Assembly: GCA_027574665.1 (NCBI GenBank)
Contig: CM050677.1
Span: 1,745,273-1,809,272 of the forward strand
Direction of reading: 5' to 3'
Origin: Rhynochetos jubatus
Lineage: Eukaryota > Chordata > Aves > Eurypygiformes > Rhynochetidae
DNA length: 64,000 nucleotides
The notes under the pieces are model-generated. The model was given only the letters and a program-made list of their open reading frames with translations, did no database searches and had not been told where the DNA came from. Both the position numbers and the translations under genes were made by a program. Below, one piece after another: positions 24,101 through 36,309 of the stretch (within the stretch, counting starts at the first letter, position 1; each line of letters starts with the position of its first letter).

Positions 24101-27100
24101 AAACAGAAAGAGTTAGGAGAGAATTTCTTGTCCCTTCTTGCTGCGCCTTTGCAGAGCACTGCGTGCCAGAGCAGCCGGACCGCTGTGTTGCTTGCAATCT
24201 CCAGTTCCAACAGTGCCACAGTTCCTCGGCAACAGAAAGAGCTAGGAAGGAATTGCTTACGCTGTTTTCTCTCGCTGTGCTCTCGCAGTTCGTTCCCTTT
24301 TCGGCAGAGCGCGGGACCGCTTGCAAAGCTTAGAAACAAACCTCTCCCTTTTCCTCCAAAAGGGAAAGAGCTACGAGGGAATTTCTTAGCGAAACCTTGT
24401 TTGTTTTGGCAGAGCACTGCATGCCTCTTAAGACAGAGCTCTGTATCCCCGGGAAAGTCGAAATCCACAGGGTCACCTTCCCTGTGCTAACAGGCTCGGA
24501 GAGGCTGGAATGCGCGGCTCGTTGAAGCGTCTGCCCGAACACGGACATCTGAAGCAGCACTGTAATGCGACCAAACAGAAAGAGTTAGGAGAGAATTTCT
24601 TGTCCCTTCTTGCTGCGCCTTTGCAGAGCACTGCGTGCCAGAGCAGCCGGACCGCTGTGTTGCTTGCAATCTCCACTTCCAACAGTGCCACAGTTCCTCG
24701 GCAACAGAAAGAGCTAGGAAGGAATTGCTTACGCTGTTTTCTCTCGCTGTGCTCTAGCAGTTCGTTCCCTTTTCGGCAGAGCGCGGGACCGCTTGCAAAG
24801 CTTAGAAACAAAGCTCTCCCTTTTCCTCCAAAAGGGAAAGAGCTACGAGGGAATTTCTTAGCGAAACCTTGTTTGTTTTGGCAGAGCACTGCATGCCTCT
24901 TAAGACAGAGCTCTGTATCCCCGGGAAAGTCGAAATCCACAGGGTCACCTTCTCTGTGCTAACAGGCTCGGAGAGGCTCGAATGCGCGGCTCGTTGAAGC
25001 GTCTGCCCGAACACGGACATCTGAAGCAGCACTGTAATGCGACCAAACAGGAAGAGTTAGGAGAGAATTTCTTGTCCCTTCTTGCTGCGCCTTTGCAGAG
25101 CACTGCGTGCCAGAGCAGCCGGACCGCTGTGTTGCTTGCAATCTCCAGTTCCAACAGTGCCACAGTTCCTCGGCAACAGAAAGAGCTAGGAAGGAATTGC
25201 TTACGCTGTTTTCTCTCGCTGTGCTCTAGCAGTTCGTTCCCTTTTCGGCAGAGCGCGGGACCGCTTGCAAAGCTTAGAAACAAAGCTCTCCCTTTTCCTC
25301 CAAAAGGGAAAGAGCTACGAGGGAATTTCTTAGCGAAACCTTGTTTGTTTTGGCAGAGCACTGCATGCCTCTTAAGACAGAGCTCTGTATCCCCGGGAAA
25401 GTCGAAATCCACAGGGTCACCTTCTCTGTGCTAACAGGCTCGGAGAGGCTCGAATGCGCGGCTCGTTGAAGCGTCTGCCCGAACACGGACATCTGAAGCA
25501 GCACTGTAATGCGACCAAACAGGAAGAGTTAGGAGAGAATTTCTTGTCCCTTCTTGCTGCGCCTTTGCAGAGCACTGCGTGCCAGAGCAGCCGGACCGCT
25601 GTGTTGCTTGCAATCTCCAGTTCCAACAGTGCCACAGTTCCTCGGCAACAGAAAGAGCTAGGAAGGAATTGCTTACGCTCTTTTCTCTCGCTGTGCTCTC
25701 GCAGTTCGTTCCCTTTTCGGCAGAGCGCGGGACCGCTTGCAAAGCTTAGAAACAAACCTCTCCCTTTTCCTCCAAAAGGGAAAGAGCTACGAGGGAATTT
25801 CTTAGCGAAACCTTGTTTGTTTTGGCAGAGCACTGCATGCCTCTTAAGACAGAGCTCTGTATCCCCGGGAAAGTCGAAATCCACAGGGTCACCTTCTCTG
25901 TGCTAACAGGCTCGGAGAGGCTCGAATGCGCGGCTCGTTGAAGCGTCTGCCCGAACACAGACATCTGAAGCAGCACTGTAATGCGACCAAACAGAAAGAG
26001 TTAGGAGAGAATTTCTTGTCCCTTCTTGCTGCGCCTTTGCAGAGCACTGCGTGCCAGAGCAGCCGGACCGCTGTGTTGCTTGCAATCTCCAGTTCCAACA
26101 GTGCCACAGTTCCTCGGCAACAGAAAGAGCTAGGAAGGAATTACTTAGGCTGTTTTCTCTCGCTGTGCTCTAGCAGTTCGTTCCCTTTTCGGCAGAGCGC
26201 GGGACCGCTTGCAAAGCTTAGAAACAAAGCTCTCCCTTTTCCTCCAAAAGGGAAAGAGCTACGAGGGAATTTCTTAGCGAAACCTTGTTTGTTTTGGCAG
26301 AGCACTGCATGCCTCTTAAGACAGAGCTCTGTATCCCCGGGAAAGTCGAAATCCACAGGGTCACCTTCTCTGTGCTAACAGGCTCGGAGAGGCTCGAATG
26401 CGCGGCTCGTTGAAGCGTCTGCCCGAACACAGACATCTGAAGCAGCACTGTAATGCGACCAAACAGAAAGAGTTAGGAGAGAATTTCTTGTCCCTTCTTG
26501 CTGCGCCTTTGCAGAGCACTGCGTGCCAGAGCAGCCGGACCGCTGTGTTGCTTGCAATCTCCAGTTCCAACAGTGCCACAGTTCCTCGGCAACAGAAAGA
26601 GCTAGGAAGGAATTGCTTAGGCTGTTTTCTCTCGCTGTGCTCTAGCAGTTCGTTCCCTTTTCGGCAGAGCGCGGGACCGCTTGCAAAGCTTAGAAACAAA
26701 GCTCTCCCTATTCCTCAAAAAGGGAAAGAGCTACGAGGGAATTTCTTAGGGAAACCTTGTTTGTTTTGGCAGAGCACTGCATGCCTCTTAAGACAGAGCT
26801 CTGTATCCCCGGGAAAGTCGAAATCCACAGGGTCACCTTCTCTGTGCTAACAGGCTCGGAGAGGCTCGAATGCGCGGCTCGTTGAAGCGTCTGCCCGAAC
26901 ACGGACATCTGAAGCAGCACTGTAATGCGACCAAACAGAAAGAGTTAGGAGAGAATTTCTTGTCCCTTCTTGCTGCGCCTTTGCAGAGCACTGCGTGCCA
27001 GAGCAGCCGGATCGCTGTGTTGCTTGCAATCTCCAGTTCCAACAGTGCCACAGTTCCTCGGCAACAGAAAGAGCTAGGAAGGAATTGCTTACGCTGTTTT

Positions 27101-29701
27101 CTCTCGCTGTGCTCTAGCAGTTCGTTCCCTTTTCGGCAGAGCGCGGGACCGCTTGCAAAGCTTAGAAACAAACCTCTCCCTTTTCCTCCAAAAGGGAAAG
27201 AGCTACGAGGGAATTTCTTAGCGAAACCTTGTTTGTTTTGGCAGAGCACTGCATGCCTCTTAAGACAGAGCTCTGTATCCCCGGGAAAGTCGAAATCCAC
27301 AGGGTCACCTTCTCTGTGCTAACAGGCTCGGAGAGGCTGGAATGCGCGGCTCGTTGAAGCGTCTGCCCGAACACGGACATCCGAAGCAGCACTGTAATGC
27401 GACCAAACAGAAAGAGTTAGGAGAGAATTTCTTGTCCCTTCTTGCTGCGCCTTTGCAGAGCACTGCGTGCCAGAGCAGCCGGATCGCTGTGTTGCTTGCA
27501 ATCTCCAGTTCCAACAGTGCCACAGTTCCTCGGCAACAGAAAGAGCTAGGAAGGAATTGCTTACGCTGTTTTCTCTCGCTGTGCTCTCGCAGTTCGTTCC
27601 CTTTTCGGCAGAGCGCGGGACCGCTTGCAAAGCTTAGAAACAAACCTCTCCCTTTTCCTCCAAAAGGGAAAGAGCTACGAGGGAATTTCTTAGCGAAACC
27701 TTGTTTGTTTTGGCAGAGCACTGCATGCCTCTTAAGACAGAGCTCTGTATCCCCGGGAAAGTCGAAATCCACAGGGTCACCTTCTCTGTGCTAACAGGCT
27801 CGGAGAGGCTGGAATGCGCGGCTCGTTGAAGCGTCTGCCCGAACACGGACATCCGAAGCAGCACTGTAATGCGACCAAACAGAAAGAGTTAGGAGAGAAT
27901 TTCTTGTCCCTTCTTGCTGCGCCTTTGCAGAGCACTGCGTGCCAGAGCAGCCGGATCGCTGTGTTGCTTGCAATCTCCAGTTCCAACAGTGCCACAGTTC
28001 CTCGGCAACAGAAAGAGCTAGGAAGGAATTGCTTACGCTGTTTTCTCTCGCTGTGCTCTCGCAGTTCGTTCCCTTTTCGGCAGAGCGCGGGACCGCTTGC
28101 AAAGCTTAGAAACAAAGCTCTCCCTTTTCCTCCAAAAGGGAAAGAGCTACGAGGGAATTTCTTAGCGAAACCTTGTTTGTTTTGGCAGAGCACTGCATGC
28201 CTCTTAAGACAGAGCTCTGTATCCCCGGGAAAGTCGAAATCCACAGGGTCACCTTCCCTGTGCTAACAGGCTCGGAGAGGCTCGAATGCGCGGCTCGTTG
28301 AAGCGTCTGCCCGAACACGGACATCTGAAGCAGCACTGTAATGCGACCAAACAGAAAGAGTTAGGAGAGAATTTCTTGTCCCTTCTTGCTGCGCCTTTGC
28401 AGAGCACTGCGTGCCAGAGCAGCCGCATCGCTGTGTTGCTTGCAATCTCCAGTTCCAACAGTGCCACAGTTCCTCGGCAACAGAAAGAGCTAGGAAGGAA
28501 TTGCTTACGCTGTTTTCTCTCGCTGTGCTCTCGCAGTTCGTTCCCTTTTCGGCAGAGCGCGGGACCGCTTGCAAAGCTTAGAAACAAACCTCTCCCTTTT
28601 CCTCCAAAAGGGAAAGAGCTACGAGGGAATTTCTTAGCGAAGCCTTGTTTGTTTTGGCAGAGCACTGCATGCCTCTTAAGACAGAGCTCTGTATCCCCGG
28701 GAAAGTCGAAATCCACAGGGTCACCTTCTCTGTGCTAACAGGCTCGGAGAGGCTCGAATGCGCGGCTCGTTGAAGCGTCTGCCCGAACACGGACATCTGA
28801 AGCAGCACTGTAATGCGACCAAACAGGAAGAGTTAGGAGAGAATTTCTTGTCCCTTCTTGCTGCGCCTTTGCAGAGCACTGCGTGCCAGAGCAGCCGGAC
28901 CGCTGTGTTGCTTGCAATCTCCAGTTCCAACAGTGCCACAGTTCCTCGGCAACAGAAAGAGCTAGGAAGGAATTGCTTAGGCTGTTTTCTCTCGCTGTGC
29001 TCTAGCAGTTCGTTCCCTTTTCGGCAGAGCGCGGGACCGCTTGCAAAGCTTAGAAACAGACCTCTCCCTTTTCCTCCAAAAGGGAAAGAGCTACGAGGGA
29101 ATTTCTTAGGGAAACCTTGTTTGTTTTGGCAGAGCACTGCATGCCTCTTAAGACAGAGCTCTGTATCCCCGGGAAAGTCGAAATCCACAGGGTCACCTTC
29201 TCTGTGCTAACAGGCTCGGAGAGGCTGGAATGCGCGGCTCGTTGAAGCGTCTGCCCGAACACGGACATCTGAAGCAGCACTGTTATGCGACCAAACAGAA
29301 AGAGTTAGGAGAGAATTTCTTGTCCCTTCTTGCTGCGCCTTTGCAGAGCACTGCGTGCCAGAGCAGCCGGATCGCTGTGTTGCTTGCAATCTCCAGTTCC
29401 AACAGTGTCACAGTTCCTCGGCAACAGAAAGAGCTAGGAAGGAATTGCTTCCGCTGTTTTCTCTCGCTGTGCTCTAGCAGTTCGTTCCCTTTTCGGCAGA
29501 GCGCGGGACCGCTTGCAAAGCTTAGAAACAAACCTCTCCCTTTTCCTCCAAAAGGGAAAGAGCTACGAGAGAATTTCTTAGTGAAACCTTGTTTGTTTTG
29601 GCAGAGCACTGCATGCCTCTTAAGACAGAGCTCTGTATCCCCGGGAAAGTCGAAATCCACAGGGTCACCTTCTCTGTGCTAACAGGCTCGGAGAGGCTGG
29701 A

Positions 29702-30173
29702 ATGCGCGGCTCGTTGAAGCGTCTGCCCGAACACGGACATCCGAAGTAGCACTGTAATGCGACCAAACAGAAAGAGTTAGGAGAGAATTTCTTGTCCCTT
29801 CTTGCTGCGCCTTTGCAGAGCACTGCGTGCCAGAGCAGCCGGATCGCTGTGTTGCTTGCAATCTCCAGTTCCAACAGTGCCACAGTTCCTCGGCAACAGA
29901 AAGAGCTAGGAAGGAATTGCTTACGCTGTTTTCTCTCGCTGTGCTCTCGCAGTTCGTTCCCTTTTCGGCAGAGCGCGGGACCGCTTGCAAAGCTTAGAAA
30001 CAAACCTCTCCCTTTTCCTCCAAAAGGGAAAGAGCTACGAGGGAATTTCTTAGCGAAACCTTGTTTGTTTTGGCAGAGCACTGCATGCCTCTTAAGACAG
30101 AGCTCTGTATCCCCGGGAAAGTCGAAATCCACAGGGTCACCTTCCCTGTGCTAACAGGCTCGGAGAGGCTGGA
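29702..30173. repeat. Unit with in-frame stop at p46
   Basis: C to T at 29747 makes TAG out of CAG, ending the plus-strand open frame after 15 codons. Otherwise it is a usual p41 C, p143 T, p247 C unit. It shows that loss of the open frame is tolerated. No other unit in the window shares the change, so it has not been amplified here. Confidence 0.85.
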
Positions 30174-31117
30174 ATGCGCGGCTCGTTGAAGCGTCTGCCC
30201 GAACACGGCCATCTGAAGCAGCACTGTAATGCGACCAAACAGAAAGAGTTAGGAGAGAATTTCTTGTCCCTTCTTGCTGCGCCTTTGCAGAGCACTGCGT
30301 GCCAGAGCAGCCGGACCGCTGTGTTGCTTGCAATCTCCAGTTCCAACAGTGCCACAGTTCCTCGGCAACAGAAAGAGCTAGGAAGGAATTGCTTACGCTG
30401 TTTTCTCTCGCTGTGCTCTAGCAGTTCGTTCCCTTTTCGGCAGAGCGCGGGACCGCTTGCAAAGCTTAGAAACAAAGCTCTCCCTTTTCCTCCAAAAGGG
30501 AAAGAGCTACGAGGGAATTTCTTAGCGAAACCTTGTTTGTTTTGGCAGAGCACTGCATGCCTCTTAAGACAGAGCTCTGTATCCCCGGGAAAGTCGAAAT
30601 CCACAGGGTCACCTTCTCTGTGCTAACAGGCTCGGAGAGGCTCGAATGCGCGGCTCGTTGAAGCGTCTGCCCGAACACGGACATCTGAAGCAGCACTGTA
30701 ATGCGACCAAACAGAAAGAGTTAGGACAGAATTTCTTGTCCCTTCTTGCTGCGCCTTTGCAGAGCACTGCGTGCCAGAGCAGCCGGACCGCTGTGTTGCT
30801 TGCAATCTCCAGTTCCAACAGTGCCACAGTTCCTCGGCAACAGAAAGAGCTAGGAAGGAATTGCTTACGCTGTTTTCTCTCGCTGTGCTCTAGCAGTTCG
30901 TTCCCTTTTCGGCAGAGCGCGGGACCGCTTGCAAAGCTTAGAAACAAAGCTCTCCCTTTTCCTCCAAAAGGGAAAGAGCTACGAGAGAATTTCTTAGCGA
31001 AACACTGTTTGTTTTGGCAGAGCACTGCATGCCTCTTAAGACAGAGCTCTGTATCCCCGGGAAAGTCGAAATCCACAGGGTCACCTTCTCTGTGCTAACA
31101 GGCTCGGAGAGGCTCGA

Positions 31118-33005
31118 ATGCGCGGCTCGTTGAAGCGTCTGCCCGAACACGGACATCTGAAGCAGCACTGTAATGCGACCAAACAGGAAGAGTTAGGAGA
31201 GAATTTCTTGTCCCTTCTTGCTGCGCCTTTGCAGAGCACTGCGTGCCAGAGCAGCCGGACCGCTGTGTTGCTTGCAATCTCCAGTTCCAACAGTGCCACA
31301 GTTCCTCGGCAACAGAAAGAGCTAGGAAGGAATTGCTTGCGCTGTTTTCTCTCGCTGTGCTCTAGCAGTTCGTTCCCTTTTCGGCAGAGCGCGGGACCGC
31401 TTGCAAAGCTTAGAAACAAACCTCTCCCTTTTCCTCCAAAAGGGAAAGAGCTACGAGGGAATTTCTTAGCGAAACCTTGTTTGTTTTGGCAGAGCACTGC
31501 ATGCCTCTTAAGACAGAGCTCTGTATCCCCGGGAAAGTCGAAATCCACAGGGTCACCTTCTCTGTGCTAACAGGCTCGGAGAGGCTCGAATGCGCGGCTC
31601 GTTGAAGCGTCTGCCCGAACACGGCCATCTGAAGCAGCACTGTAATGCGACCAAACAGAAAGAGTTAGGAGAGAATTTCTTGTCCCTTCTTGCTGCGCCT
31701 TTGCAGAGCACTGCGTGCCAGAGCAGCCGGACCGCTGTGTTGCTTGCAATCTCCAGTTCCAACAGTGCCACAGTTCCTCGGCAACAGAAAGAGCTAGGAA
31801 GGAATTGCTTACGCTGTTTTCTCTCGCTGTGCTCTAGCAGTTCGTTCCCTTTTCGGCAGAGCGCGGGACCGCTTGCAAAGCTTAGAAACAAACCTCTCCC
31901 TTTTCCTCCAAAAGGGAAAGAGCTACGAGGGAATTTCTTAGCGAAACCTTGTTTGTTTTGGCAGAGCACTGCATGCCTCTTAAGACAGAGCTCTGTATCC
32001 CCGGGAAAGTCGAAATCCACAGGGTCACCTTCTCTGTGCTAACAGGCTCGGAGAGGCTCGAATGCGCGGCTCGTTGAAGCGTCTGCCCGAACACGGACAT
32101 CTGAAGCAGCACTGTAATGCGACCAAACAGAAAGAGTTAGGAGAGAATTTCTTGTCCCTTCTTGCTGCGCCTTTGCAGAGCACTGCGTGCCAGAGCAGCC
32201 GGATCGCTGTGTTGCTTGCAATCTCCAGTTCCAACAGTGCCACAGTTCCTCGGCAACAGAAAGAGCTAGGAAGGAATTGCTTACGCTGTTTTCTCTCGCT
32301 GTGCTCTCGCAGTTCGTTCCCTCTTCGGCAGAGCGCGGGACCGCTTGCAAAGCTTAGAAACAAACCTCTCCCTTTTCCTCCAAAAGGGAAAGAGCTACGA
32401 GGGAATTTCTTAGCGAAACACTGTTTGTTTTGGCAGAGCACTGCATGCCTCTTAAGACAGAGCTCTGTATCCCCGGGAAAGTCGAAATCCACAGGGTCAC
32501 CTTCTCTGTGCTAACAGGCTCGGAGAGGCTGGAATGCGCGGCTCGTTGAAGCGTCTGCCCGAACACGGACATCCGAAGCAGCACTGTAATGCGACCAAAC
32601 AGAAAGAGTTAGGAGAGAATTTCTTGTCCCTTCTTGCTGCGCCTTTGCAGAGCACTGCGTGCCAGAGCAGCCGGATCGCTGTGTTGCTTGCAATCTCCAG
32701 TTCCAACAGTGCCACAGTTCCTCGGCAACAGAAAGAGCTAGGAAGGAATTGCTTACGCTGTTTTCTCTCGCTGTGCTCTCGCAGTTCGTTCCCTTTTCGG
32801 CAGAGCGCGGGACCGCTTGCAAAGCTTAGAAACAAACCTCTCCCTTTTCCTCCAAAAGGGAAAGAGCTACGAGGGAATTTCTTAGCGAAACACTGTTTGT
32901 TTTGGCAGAGCACTGCATGCCTCTTAAGACAGAGCTCTGTATCCCCGGGAAAGTCGAAATCCACAGGGTCACCTTCTCTGTGCTAACAGGCTCGGAGAGG
33001 CTGGA
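31118..33005. repeat. Transitional units between phased regions
   Basis: Units 31118 (p70 G, p222 G), 31590 (p36 C), 32062 (p262 C, p359-360 AC) and 32534 (p41 C, p359-360 AC). From 32062 on, the AC form at p359-360 (GAAACACTG) becomes frequent inside the p247 C family, whereas it is rare between 7.5 and 30 kb. Confidence 0.65.
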
Positions 33006-34893
33006 ATGCGCGGCTCGTTGAAGCGTCTGCCCGAACACGGACATCTGAAGCAGCACTGTAATGCGACCAAACAGAAAGAGTTAGGAGAGAATTTCTTGTC
33101 CCTTCTTGCTGCGCCTTTGCAGAGCACTGCGTGCCAGAGCAGCCGGACCGCTGTGTTGCTTGCAATCTCCAGTTCCAACAGTGCCACAGTTCCTCGGCAA
33201 CAGAAAGAGCTAGGAAGGAATTGCTTACGCTGTTTTCTCTCGCTGTGCTCTCGCAGTTCGTTCCCTTTTCGGCAGAGCGCGGGACCGCTTGCAAAGCTTA
33301 GAAACAAACCTCTCCCTTTTCCTCCAAAAGGGAAAGAGCTACGAGGGAATTTCTTAGCGAAACCTTGTTTGTTTTGGCAGAGAACTGCATGCCTCTTAAG
33401 ACAGAGCTCTGTATCCCCGGGAAAGTCGAAATCCACAGGGTCACCTTCTCTGTGCTAACAGGCTCGGAGAGGCTCGAATGCGCGGCTCGTTGAAGCGTCT
33501 GCCCGAACACGGCCATCTGAAGCAGCACTGTAATGCGACCAAACAGAAAGAGTTAGGAGAGAATTTCTTGTCCCTTCTTGCTGCGCCTTTGCAGAGCACT
33601 GCGTGCCAGAGCAGCCGGACCGCTGTGTTGCTTGCAATCTCCAGTTCCAACAGTGCCACAGTTCCTCGGCAACAGAAAGAGCTAGGAAGGAATTGCTTAG
33701 GCTGTTTTCTCTCGCTGTGCTCTAGCAGTTCGTTCCCTTTTCGGCAGAGCGCGGGACCGCTTGCAAAGCTTAGAAACAAACCTCTCCCTTTTCCTCAAAA
33801 AGGGAAAGAGCTACGAGGGAATTTCTTAGGGAAACCTTGTTTGTTTTGGCAGAGCACTGCATGCCTCTTAAGACAGAGCTCTGTATCCCCGGGAAAGTCG
33901 AAATCCACAGGGTCACCTTCTCTGTGCTAACAGGCTCGGAGAGGCTCGAATGCGCGGCTCGTTGAAGCGTCTGCCCGAACACGGCCATCTGAAGCAGCAC
34001 TGTAATGCGACCAAACAGAAAGAGTTAGGAGAGAATTTCTTGTCCCTTCTTGCTGCGCCTTTGCAGAGCACTGCGTGCCAGAGCAGCCGGATCGCTGTGT
34101 TGCTTGCAATCTCCAGTTCCAACAGTGCCACAGTTCCTCGGCAACAGAAAGAGCTAGGAAGGAATTGCTTACGCTCTTTTCTCTCGCTGTGCTCTAGCAG
34201 TTCGTTCCCTTTTCGGCAGAGCGCGGGACCGCTTGCAAAGCTTAGAAACAAACCTCTCCCTTTTCCTCCAAAAGGGAAAGAGCTACGAGGGAATTTCTTA
34301 GCGAAACCTTGTTTGTTTTGGCAGAGCACTGCATGCCTCTTAAGACAGAGCTCTGTATCCCCGGGAAAGTCGAAATCCACAGGGTCACCTTCTCTGTGCT
34401 AACAGGCTCGGAGAGGCTGGAATGCGCGGCTCGTTGAAGCGTCTGCCCGAACACGGACATCCGAAGCAGCACTGTAATGCGACCAAACAGAAAGAGTTAG
34501 GAGAGAATTTCTTGTCCCTTCTTGCTGCGCCTTTGCAGAGCACTGCGTGCCAGAGCAGCCGGATCGCTGTGTTGCTTGCAATCTCCAGTTCCAACAGTGC
34601 CACAGTTCCTCGGCAACAGAAAGAGCTAGGAAGGAATTGCTTACGCTGTTTTCTCTCGCTGTGCTCTCGCAGTTCGTTCCCTTTTCGGCAGAGCGCGGGA
34701 CCGCTTGCAAAGCTTAGAAACAAACCTCTCCCTTTTCCTCCAAAAGGGAAAGAGCTACGAGGGAATTTCTTAGCGAAACCTTGTTTGTTTTGGCAGAGCA
34801 CTGCATGCCTCTTAAGACAGAGCTCTGTATCCCCGGGAAAGTCGAAATCCACAGGGTCACCTTCTCTGTGCTAACAGGCTCGGAGAGGCTGGA
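33006..34893. repeat. Four-unit cassette, copy 1
   Basis: Units 33006 (GAGAACTGC in S3, otherwise GAGCACTGC), 33478 (p36 C, p223 G, p320 A, p353 G), 33950 (p36 C, p143 T) and 34422 (p41 C, p247 C). The same four types in the same order return exactly 3304 bp (7 units) later at 36310. The GAGAACTGC variant occurs only in these two places. Confidence 0.8.
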
Positions 34894-36309
34894 ATGCGCG
34901 GCTCGTTGAAGCGTCTGCCCGAACACGGACATCTGAAGCAGCACTGTAATGCGACCAAACAGAAAGAGTTAGGAGAGAATTTCTTGTCCCTTCTTGCTGC
35001 GCCTTTGCAGAGCACTGCGTGCCAGAGCAGCCGGACCGCTGTGTTGCTTGCAATCTCCAGTTCCAACAGTGCCACAGTTCCTCGGCAACAGAAAGAGCTA
35101 GGAAGGAATTGCTTACGCTGTTTTCTCTCGCTGTGCTCTCGCAGTTCGTTCCCTTTTCGGCAGAGCGCGGGACCGCTTGCAAAGCTTAGAAACAAACCTC
35201 TCCCTTTTCCTCCAAAAGGGAAAGAGCTACGAGGGAATTTCTTAGCGAAACCTTGTTTGTTTTGGCAGAGCACTGCATGCCTCTTAAGACAGAGCTCTGT
35301 ATCCCCGGGAAAGTCGAAATCCACAAGGTCACCTTCTCTGTGCTAACAGGCTCGGAGAGGCTGGAATGCGCGGCTCGTTGAAGCGTCTGCCCGAACACGG
35401 ACATCCGAAGCAGCACTGTAATGCGACCAAACAGAAAGAGTTAGGAGAGAATTTCTTGTCCCTTCTTGCTGCGCCTTTGCAGAGCACTGCGTGCCAGAGC
35501 AGCCGGATCGCTGTGTTGCTTGCAATCTCCAGTTCCAACAGTGCCACAGTTCCTCGGCAACAGAAAGAGCTAGGAAGGAATTGCTTACGCTGTTTTCTCT
35601 CGCTGTGCTCTCGCAGTTCGTTCCCTTTTCGGCAGAGCGCGGGACCGCTTGCAAAGCTTAGAAACAAACCTCTCCCTTTTCCTCCAAAAGGGAAAGAGCT
35701 ACGAGGGAATTTCTTAGCGAAACCTTGTTTGTTTTGGCAGAGCACTGCATGCCTCTTAAGACAGAGCTCTGTATCCCCGGGAAAGTCGAAATCCACAGGG
35801 TCACCTTCTCTGTGCTAACAGGCTCGGAGAGGCTGGAATGCGCGGCTCGTTGAAGCGTCTGCCCGAACACGGACATCTGAAGCAGCACTGTAATGCGACC
35901 AAACAGAAAGAGTTAGGAGAGAATTTCTTGTCCCTTCTTGCTGCGCCTTTGCAGAGCACTGCGTGCCAGAGCAGCCGGACCGCTGTGTTGCTTGCAATCT
36001 CCAGTTCCAACAGTGCCACAGTTCCTCGGCAACAGAAAGAGCTAGGAAGGAATTGCTTACGCTGTTTTCTCTCGCTGTGCTCTCGCAGTTCGTTCCCTTT
36101 TCGGCAGAGCGCGGGACCGCTTGCAAAGCTTAGAAACAAACCTCTCCCTTTTCCTCCAAAAGGGAAAGAGCTACGAGGGAATTTCTTAGCGAAACACTGT
36201 TTGTTTTGGCAGAGCACTGCATGCCTCTTAAGACAGAGCTCTGTATCCCCGGGAAAGTCGAAATCCACAGGGTCACCTTCTCTGTGCTAACAGGCTCGGA
36301 GAGGCTGGA

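Larger units (their letters stand above)
16958..30645. repeat. Region phased by p444 = C junctions
   Basis: Units 16958, 18374, 20734, 23094, 24510, 28286 and 30174 are each preceded by TTCCCTGTG (p444 C). Their spacings are 3, 5, 5, 3, 8 and 4 units. In five of the seven the next unit has G at p70 (17430, 21206, 23566, 24982, 28758). The four-unit order starting at 16958 recurs at 23094, 6136 bp later. Units 19318 and 20262 are almost the same, and 25926 and 26398 are an adjacent pair sharing A at p34 and G at p223. Confidence 0.75.
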
